Part shown: one piece after another, positions 49,290-54,400 of the stretch
How the letters are laid out: each line of letters starts with the position of its first letter
Position numbering within the stretch: the first letter of the stretch is position 1
Assembly (NCBI RefSeq): GCF_000482725.1
Contig: NZ_KI519478.1
Location: 107,208-161,607, forward strand
Origin: Psychromonas arctica DSM 14288
Lineage (GTDB): Bacteria; Pseudomonadota; Gammaproteobacteria; Enterobacterales; Psychromonadaceae
Direction of reading: 5' to 3'
DNA length: 54,400 nucleotides
Position numbers and translations under genes: made by a program
The notes under the pieces: generated by a model
What the model was told of the DNA's origin: nothing
Seen by the model: the letters and a program-made list of their open reading frames with translations, nothing else
Database searches by the model: none

Positions 49290-49720
49290 GGACTCCTTTA
49301 ATATTTTGTGTGGTAACAATGATATTACTCTACACGCTAACGAAGGTGTAGAGGGAGTCCAATTATCTTCACCGGGCCCTGGTGGTGCCGCTAGCGTATT
49401 AGCATCGGCACAAGCTTCTGCACCATTTTTTGCAGCAGAGGTGAAAGGTGCCATTTCAGTACCTAGTTTCTACGATAATTTTGATCTGGAAAATGGCCAA
49501 TTAACTAACCAAGACTTGGTTGATAAAATAATGAATGTCATTGCTAAGCTGTAAAACATTAACAAAACAAGACTTCACTTGTTGTAACGGGTTATTTCCT
49601 TTACAAAAATTTATAGCAGAAATGGTTCATTTGAAAACATACGATTAATCTGATAAATCACAGATTAATCGTTAATAATTTCAAATATTTAAAGAATTAT
49701 AGCATGACTGTTTTATGCAG

Positions 49721-50380
49721 CTAAGCACGTTTTGCTGTAATACGTCGCGTCAACCCCAATCCAAACAATCCAAGGCCCAAAATAACAAATAAGCTAGGCT
49801 CTGGAATTACAACAGTACCTCCGGGTCCGATTAGCTTTGATGAGCCTGAACTAAAATTCGTCGCCCCTTTGATACTTTGTACACGCATTCCAACACGCTG
49901 GTCTTGAAACTGAGACTCAAGAAGTCCTGCAATCTTTAGGTCGAAACGGATAAATTGATTAAAGCCGCCACTCTTACCATTTTCACCAACTACAAGCCCT
50001 AAATCCCAATTATTTTCGCCTGAACCATTAATATTCACGTTTCCTCCCAATGAAGAACTCACAGCATTTTCACTAAAGCTAATCACGGGAGTGGTGCTTG
50101 CGGAATTTGCACTAATGCTGGCGGCACCAGACAGTGCACTGAAGTCCGCTAAATCGAACCACAAACCTAATATATCACCTTGTGTAAGTCCAGCATTGAT
50201 AGGTGAACCAATATCTGCGGTAATCGTAACAGTATCTACTCCGTTATTTACAAAGCTCACATCGGCAAAAAAAACTCCGCCATTAGTGACATCTTCTAGG
50301 TTACTTATTGGCCCTGCTTGAGTAGCGTTACATACTCCAACTAAAACAAGAGCAGAAATTATTTGATAAAAATATTTCAT
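49721..50380 (-). CDS. PEP-CTERM sorting-domain protein
   Basis: 219 residues. Signal peptide at 1-22 (ISALVLVGVCNATQA), a beta-rich Ser/Asn/Gly-rich body (residues 23-185), and a classic PEP-CTERM tail: PEP at 193-195, hydrophobic helix LFVILGLGLFGLGL and a basic end TRRITAKRA. Such proteins are processed by an exosortase (EpsH/XrtA) and delivered to the envelope or extracellular matrix. No exosortase or polysaccharide gene is in this window. The body matches no family I recognise. Confidence 0.85.
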   Translation of the reverse strand: MKYFYQIISALVLVGVCNATQAGPISNLEDVTNGGVFFADVSFVNNGVDTVTITADIGSPINAGLTQGDILGLWFDLADFSALSGAASISANSASTTPVISFSENAVSSSLGGNVNINGSGENNWDLGLVVGENGKSGGFNQFIRFDLKIAGLLESQFQDQRVGMRVQSIKGATNFSSGSSKLIGPGGTVVIPEPSLFVILGLGLFGLGLTRRITAKRA

Positions 50381-50704
50381 ATGAACAGCCCCTTTAGTTA
50401 CTTACCATTAAATAGCTTTACACATAAGTATCAGCAATAAACAAGCCAAATAAATTACATCTTTTATTTCATATATTTCCAAAAAATCCAAATCTTTCAT
50501 TGTAAATTTTTTCGGCAACTAAAAACCTACCAGAGCATATTATTGCTAATTACCAAGCCCCCCCATTGCGCCGAAATAAATAAGTATCAAATAGGTTGCC
50601 AATAAAGCACTAAAAAGCAAAGCTTGAATAAGCTGAAATAGGATATTTGGTTAATAAAAAGCCGAAATAAATCGGCTTTTAACATACTAATAAATGTTGG
50701 TGTA

Positions 50705-50840
50705 CAATAAAGTTGTTAACAAACAAGATTATAACTTACTTATTTTTATGACAATAATTTTTATTAAAAATAAATAAAGTTGTTAAGTTTTTTAATGCCC
50801 CCCATTTTAACAAGAAAAAATAAGACAATAAAGTTGTTAA
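50705..50840 (+). repeat. Three direct copies of AATAAAGTTGTTAA
   Basis: The 14-bp motif occurs at 50706-50719, 50773-50786 and 50827-50840; the first and third also share a preceding C. Spacing is 67 and 54 bases. The surroundings are very AT-rich, and the third copy is followed by a long A-run and the IS relic. They could be protein-binding iterons or recombination sites; no function is established. Confidence 0.6.
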
Positions 50841-50848
50841 AAAAAAAA

Positions 50849-50918
50849 AATATTTTGTGTGGTAACAATGATATTACTCTACACGCTAACGAAGGTGTAG
50901 AGGGAGTCCAATTATCTT
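50849..50918 (+). mobile_element. 70-bp solo end of the IS1111-like element
   Basis: Identical over 70 bases to 49300-49369, the transposase-proximal end of the intact IS including its 12-bp subterminal repeat. The match begins just before the transposase start and ends at the CTT junction base. No transposase or opposite end is attached. A deletion remnant or one-ended product; the perfect identity suggests a recent origin. Confidence 0.85.
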
Positions 50919-51181
50919 ATGTCACCAGAACATCTAAAGGCTATTAAATTATCCTTAATCTAAATTTTGGACACAACTAAGCTGTATCCATTCAGAAAAT
51001 GGTTCTTACCTAAGAGCCTGGTATGGTGCCCCTCCTAAATTAGGAGAGCCTTGCAATGTTGACCTATCTATCACTACTAATTTATCTCACTTTTGGAAAC
51101 ACAATTCGAAGAGATGTAAAACAATATTATAAGTAATACAGAGAGTCTTCTGCCAGAAATTAGGAGGAAGACTTTATTGCC

Positions 51182-52447
51182 TCACACATCCAGCAATTCA
51201 CTATACCCAATCAAATCAAGTTGTTCATTACTCACTTTTTTTTTCTTCTGTTCTCTTAACTGCTTCTTAAGTTCAACACATAGCTCTTTAATTTCATTCA
51301 TATGACCTGGTGCCGCTATACAAGGAATAGAGAAAAACGCATTACGTGGGTTAGAACTACTATAAAAGGAGATACAATACTCACCACCATGCGACTTTGT
51401 TATTGATGCCTTTAGTTTATGGTGCTCTGTTACATCTTTAACATTAAAACCTTTAAATAAATGCAGATTAATCATTAACAACAAATCGCTTACATTAGAT
51501 GTTGCATCAATTAAATCCAATATATCAGCACAAGCTTGATCTTTTGCTTTAGCACAAACACCTAATGCTCCTTCGAAGAATAGCAAGTAGCTTTGCTCTT
51601 GTTTCTTAATATCATCCATTTCCACATAGCTATCTATTGCACCTTTCAATTTGTAACCATTTAATAAAAAGCTAATGACAGTATCTTTTTTCGATTCTAT
51701 TTTGGACAAAAAATCACTATTATCTGGTATAGATACCGAGGTCATACGATCCTTTAGTTTGAATATTATTTCCCGTTGTCCTACATAAATTCCAATCTCT
51801 TTTTCTATACTACTTCCCAACACGTCCTCGATTATACCGATTGTTTTTTTATCTAAACAAAGCTCAATATCTAGATGGGTATTCGTATCTAGCTTTTCAA
51901 AGAATACCTCGCCATCTCTTTGCACTTTGACACTATCCCCTCCTTCTTCAGAGTTCAATAATACATTTTCAAAAGGCCGACATTTGACTTCCACTAACTT
52001 CACTAATCCAAGTACCGTATTTTTGTCATATTGCTTAGCTTTAGTATCATCCTTTGCCTTCATATATTGAAGGTGTACATCTTCTATTCCTTTACAATAC
52101 CCTTTACGTAACTTCGATAGACTAGGAAAAGTCATCACTATTCGCCCTGTTTTATCTGAACTCAGCATTATATCTAACGAAGTATCAGAACTAGATAGCA
52201 CGTTAAGCAGTAAATCTGCATTATGAGAAAAATACTCTTTGTCACCCATAGCATGGTCAAAACAACCTCCTTCAACTCTTAAACAACTTATCACCTGTGA
52301 GCTACCGACAACGAACGTAATTTCACCAGACTTTTTATCTAGCTCAAGCAAAAACTTCCTATATTCAGGAGACTTTTTGTCAGCCGTTTTCAATAAAAAA
52401 ATCAGTTCTTGTATTTTATTCGCACCTAAAGAAATTATTGTTTCCAT
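51182..52447 (-). CDS. Unknown protein, possible DNA sliding-clamp-like fold
   Basis: 421 residues that I cannot assign to a named family. By eye its middle and last thirds follow the secondary-structure pattern of bacterial DnaN: LDIELCLDKKTIGIIEDVLG, then IGIYVGQREIIFKLKDRMTS, VISFLLNGYKLKGAIDSYVE and LLFFEGALGVCAKAKD line up with beta-clamp domain 2-3 segments, and YCISFYSSSNPRNAFFSIPC with its final strands. The tail is highly charged (KKQLREQKKKKVSNEQ) and then carries QLDLIGY, which resembles the clamp-binding motif QL(S/D)LF. The start has GAGG and lies 1 base after the recombinase stop, so the two are translationally coupled. Function unknown; a mobile-element replication or recombination role is inferred from context. 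Confidence 0.55.
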   Translation of the reverse strand: METIISLGANKIQELIFLLKTADKKSPEYRKFLLELDKKSGEITFVVGSSQVISCLRVEGGCFDHAMGDKEYFSHNADLLLNVLSSSDTSLDIMLSSDKTGRIVMTFPSLSKLRKGYCKGIEDVHLQYMKAKDDTKAKQYDKNTVLGLVKLVEVKCRPFENVLLNSEEGGDSVKVQRDGEVFFEKLDTNTHLDIELCLDKKTIGIIEDVLGSSIEKEIGIYVGQREIIFKLKDRMTSVSIPDNSDFLSKIESKKDTVISFLLNGYKLKGAIDSYVEMDDIKKQEQSYLLFFEGALGVCAKAKDQACADILDLIDATSNVSDLLLMINLHLFKGFNVKDVTEHHKLKASITKSHGGEYCISFYSSSNPRNAFFSIPCIAAPGHMNEIKELCVELKKQLREQKKKKVSNEQLDLIGYSELLDV

Positions 52448-52448
52448 A

Positions 52449-54074
52449 CTACACCTCAGTTATAAAAAATTGTCGATACATATTGATTAGCCACTGTTTT
52501 GAAATACTTGACATTTCCAACCTAACCACAAGCTTTGATTTTCCTAATAGAGCCCCCTCTACAGTAAGCTTTTCATTAGCTATAAAAATTTCACGTGTAA
52601 TAAATCGCTCCTGTTTATCACTTAAAGTGCCTAAATTCTTTAACAGAATGAAATGACGATTAAAAACAGAAAATTCAGGTAGCTTAAATATTTTTTCATA
52701 CCTAACAGCTGCCCTTTTTGTCATTTTCATTTCAAAAGCGCACTCTTTAATATCTAGTTTACAAAATAGCTGTTTGATTAGTTTATAAGTCGTTTTTTTG
52801 TATTGAGTAGATGGCTTGTTTCTGTAGAGTAATTGCTTAACCTGACTTAATTTCTTCCAAGTGATTGAGCGATTTATTGCGTTGGTATTTAAGGAACTTT
52901 GTATCAAAAAATCTAAATAACAATCAGAAGTGCTAGCTAGCTTTTCTATCCAAAAGGTAGTCCAACTAGGCTCTACTAAATTTGTATCGCATGCAGCTAG
53001 CCAAGATAATTTACTACCGTTATTAACCGCCATCTCATGAACCCTTCCAGAGAATAAGTTAGCACTACGATGGGAAATAGATTGTAAATCTTCTATGTCG
53101 TTACTTATGAGAATATTAACTTGCCTAGATATGTCATTTGAACCAACATTTAATCCCCACATATACCGAAGGAGCGGTTTAGAATATTGCTGTATCTGAG
53201 GCATAAAATAGTCCCAAATCCATTCATGTCCATGCAGATAACTTTTACGTGTGGTCTCAAACAAGCTATGACCAATCATATTTGCAATAACATCTAATGC
53301 GACTACTGAATTTAACTGTTCAACTCCCCGCCCTTCAAGCCAGAAAGAAAACCGATGCTTAACAAATTTTTCCTGTAATAGTGCTGACAAATATTTACAA
53401 TTAACCGAAGATACATTTTTTGTAAAGAGGACAAATAACTGGTTCACCAGCACAAATGCACCGCCGTGACGTAAATGATGAAAACGACCCGATGGCCCAC
53501 AAATACTTTTAATGGCACGTGTTATAGGTAAAATGTACTGCCTTTCTCTAGAAGAGATAAGCTCTTCAGAAAAACCAATCAATGGTTCTAAGTCGTGTGC
53601 CTCTTCTTTTATTTTAAGTAATAACCTTAACAACTTAGCCTGCTCAATTGGCAATTCAATGTGCGTAACTCTCGGCTTACCATCTTTAGTAGACCCTTCT
53701 TCAGTATTAGTAATCGTTAGTTGAAATAGAGTTCCTTTCGGCGATCTTAATTCAACATCTTGCATACGCAGCCTAAGAATTTCTCCACGCCTTAAACAAC
53801 CATGGAAACTTAAGTTCACAGCAACCAAGCAGAACAGTTGTTGTAATTTATTTTCAGGCTCATTTTCTGATAGTAAAGACATGACTTTATTTAACTCTTT
53901 GGCAGAGACCAAATTAGCATCAACATTTTTAGGTAAATAGACTGACTGGAAGGCATTTATATCAAGTGCATCAGTAAGCTCTTGTTCAGCCATAAACCGC
54001 AAGAAATAAAACAGGTGTAATCGAACTGATTCTGATTGAGCATTTTGATAAAAACTTTCAGCCCAACTATTCAA
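52449..54074 (-). CDS. Tyrosine recombinase/integrase with long C-terminal extension, 5' end probably cut
   Basis: At least 541 residues. The catalytic set is complete: R95 in HGCLRRGEILRLRMQDVE, H199 and R202 in FHHLRHGGA, H269 and Y279 in IGHSLFETTRKSYLHG; a Lys-bearing hairpin lies between (STKDGKPRV). About 260 residues follow the Tyr, far more than in a typical integrase, with no recognised domain. The listed start is TTG with GAGGA close upstream. The frame stays open upstream to 54206 and reads like more protein (YLNLHPLSFDDAISEESLN) until it meets the IS630 end, so the native N-terminus is probably lost. It is coupled to the clamp-like gene, forming a mobile-element module. Confidence 0.8.
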   Translation of the reverse strand: MNSWAESFYQNAQSESVRLHLFYFLRFMAEQELTDALDINAFQSVYLPKNVDANLVSAKELNKVMSLLSENEPENKLQQLFCLVAVNLSFHGCLRRGEILRLRMQDVELRSPKGTLFQLTITNTEEGSTKDGKPRVTHIELPIEQAKLLRLLLKIKEEAHDLEPLIGFSEELISSRERQYILPITRAIKSICGPSGRFHHLRHGGAFVLVNQLFVLFTKNVSSVNCKYLSALLQEKFVKHRFSFWLEGRGVEQLNSVVALDVIANMIGHSLFETTRKSYLHGHEWIWDYFMPQIQQYSKPLLRYMWGLNVGSNDISRQVNILISNDIEDLQSISHRSANLFSGRVHEMAVNNGSKLSWLAACDTNLVEPSWTTFWIEKLASTSDCYLDFLIQSSLNTNAINRSITWKKLSQVKQLLYRNKPSTQYKKTTYKLIKQLFCKLDIKECAFEMKMTKRAAVRYEKIFKLPEFSVFNRHFILLKNLGTLSDKQERFITREIFIANEKLTVEGALLGKSKLVVRLEMSSISKQWLINMYRQFFITEV

Positions 54075-54148
54075 TGATTCCTCGGAGATTGCATCATCAA
54101 AACTTAGAGGATGTAAATTAAGGTACTTATCGCCATTGGTATATACCC

Positions 54149-54210
54149 GTGATCTTTGATAATGCTTTTCATTTGTAAAAAAAAATTGAAATTTAATTTT
54201 AAAAGATCAC
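54149..54210. repeat. Inverted repeat at the end of the IS630-family element
   Basis: GTGATCTTT (54149-54157) and AAAGATCAC (54202-54210) are exact inverted copies just before the transposase start. A TATA sits at 54141-54144, and IS630 elements insert at TA, so the element's edge is probably near there. The far end is outside the window. Confidence 0.45.
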
Positions 54211-54219
54211 ACTAAGGAA

Positions 54220-54400
54220 ATGCAGATATCATTGACCGGCCAAGAGAAGCTAGCGTTAGAATCACGCCATAAAAAGTGCAGTGATAAACGGGAGTGCGAC
54301 CGAATTAAAGCGATTCTATTATCGGATGAAGGTTGGTCAACGATAATGATTTCTCAGGCCCTACGAAAGCATCAATCCAGCATTGTTCGTCATTTAAATG
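54220..54400 (+). CDS. IS630-family transposase, N-terminal part (runs off window)
   Basis: First 60 codons only. Reads MQISLTGQEKLALESRHKKC, then DKRECDRIKAILLSDEGWST and ISQALRKHQSSIVRHLN, the helix-turn-helix N-terminus of IS630/Tc1-mariner-type transposases. AAGGA precedes the ATG. The catalytic DDE domain is beyond the window edge. It points away from the divergent recombinase gene, whose 5' end it seems to have displaced. Confidence 0.85.
   Translation, partial: MQISLTGQEKLALESRHKKCSDKRECDRIKAILLSDEGWSTIMISQALRKHQSSIVRHLN

Larger units (their letters stand above)
48035..49366 (-). mobile_element. IS110-superfamily insertion sequence, IS1111-like
   Basis: About 1.33 kb, with one transposase on the minus strand. 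Subterminal inverted repeats are visible: TGGACTCCCCCT at 48038-48049 and the reverse of TGGACTCCCTCT at 49350-49361 (11 of 12 match), 3 bases and about 5-8 bases from the ends. Such inset repeats define the IS1111 group. CTT occurs at both junctions, so the exact edges are uncertain by 3 bases. The long non-coding end lies downstream of the transposase (214 bases) and the short one upstream (about 77 bases), again as in IS1111. Confidence 0.85.
47698..49554 (+). pseudogene. NADPH-dependent FMN reductase gene, split by IS1111-like element
   Basis: The left part (47698-48034) encodes MKVLAFAATSSKSSINKQLA through FQNKPVIMLST, with the flavodoxin-like EHNGSYTAAYKNLFDW segment. The right part (49370-49554) resumes SPGPGGAASVLASAQASAPF and ends DLVDKIMNVIAKL. 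Removing 48035-49369 joins them in frame as 174 codons with stop, restoring the LSTSPGP loop of this family. The enzyme would reduce FMN or quinones with NADPH. As it stands, only 122 residues are made, the last ones read from the IS. AGGAA precedes the ATG. The divergent LysR gene is probably its regulator. Confidence 0.9.
50381..51181. other. Intergenic region with terminator-like hairpins, motif repeats and an IS relic
   Basis: 801 bases without a convincing gene. Contents in order: a perfect hairpin AAAAGCCGA/TCGGCTTTT (50657-50680), three copies of AATAAAGTTGTTAA (listed separately), an A12-A13 run, the 70-bp IS end relic (50849-50918), and near 51126-51175 an imperfect hairpin (AGTCTTC/GAAGACT with CC/GG inside) that may end the minus-strand gene at 51182. 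Confidence 0.5.

Noticed and set aside
49289-49454. N-terminal extension of the IS transposase to 49454
   Set aside because: It passes beyond the IS end into the FMN reductase fragment; AAAGGAG before the ATG at 49289 gives the family-like start.
50705-50840. CRISPR array or integron attC array
   Set aside because: Only three 14-bp copies with unequal spacing, no cas genes, no attC-like core and complementary arms.

Overview
The window is AT-rich gammaproteobacterial chromosome. Gene content and order (S10-spc-alpha ribosomal operons with an E. coli-type alpha leader, TmcA, FadI/FadJ, a heme-type TonB system, fructose-family PTS genes) suggest a marine member of the Vibrionales/Alteromonadales. 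A Psychromonas-like organism is my best guess, but I cannot confirm it without a search.

Layout. 1-10816, minus strand: the start of the alpha operon (rpsM), the complete spc operon (rplN to rpmJ) and the complete S10 operon (rpsJ to rpsQ). Their control elements are visible: an S10 leader with an L4-type hairpin, the spc promoter, terminators after rpsQ and rpmJ, and an S4-type alpha leader. 11207-14247, plus strand: a compact tmcA-rsuA-methyltransferase-like operon. 14269-22002, minus strand: a beta-oxidation operon (fadI, fadJ, a VLCAD/ACAD9-like acyl-CoA dehydrogenase, and an acyltransferase/hydrolase fusion). 22404-26211: a METTL25-like methyltransferase and a chemoreceptor. 26483-31585, minus strand: an RND efflux pump operon whose TetR regulator carries a frameshift. 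32151-34941: hutZ facing tonB-exbB-exbD across an intergenic region with Fur-box-like sequences. 35465-43218: a fumarylacetoacetate-family hydratase, a DMT exporter, and a fructose-family PTS cluster (lone EIIB, degenerate-HPr/EIIA fusion, AraC regulator, EIIABC), then a Gfo/Idh/MocA oxidoreductase. 43407-47565: small membrane proteins, an orphan MetQ behind MetJ boxes, a secreted MsrA and a LysR regulator.

From about 47.7 kb the window becomes mobile and accessory. An FMN reductase gene is split by an IS110-superfamily (IS1111-like) element, and removing the element restores one 173-codon frame. A PEP-CTERM protein follows, then an intergenic region with a 14-bp motif repeated three times and a 70-bp exact duplicate of one IS end. 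The window ends with a translationally coupled pair: a large tyrosine recombinase with a long C-terminal extension, and a 421-residue protein whose layout looks like a DNA sliding clamp and which ends in a clamp-binding-like motif. An IS630-family transposase abuts the recombinase and runs off the end.

The most interesting items are the recombinase plus clamp-like pair, the candidate guide RNA segment of the IS1111-like element whose 8 nt match its own insertion site, and the degenerate HPr domain fused to EIIA. These three are inferences from reading and need searches or structure prediction.
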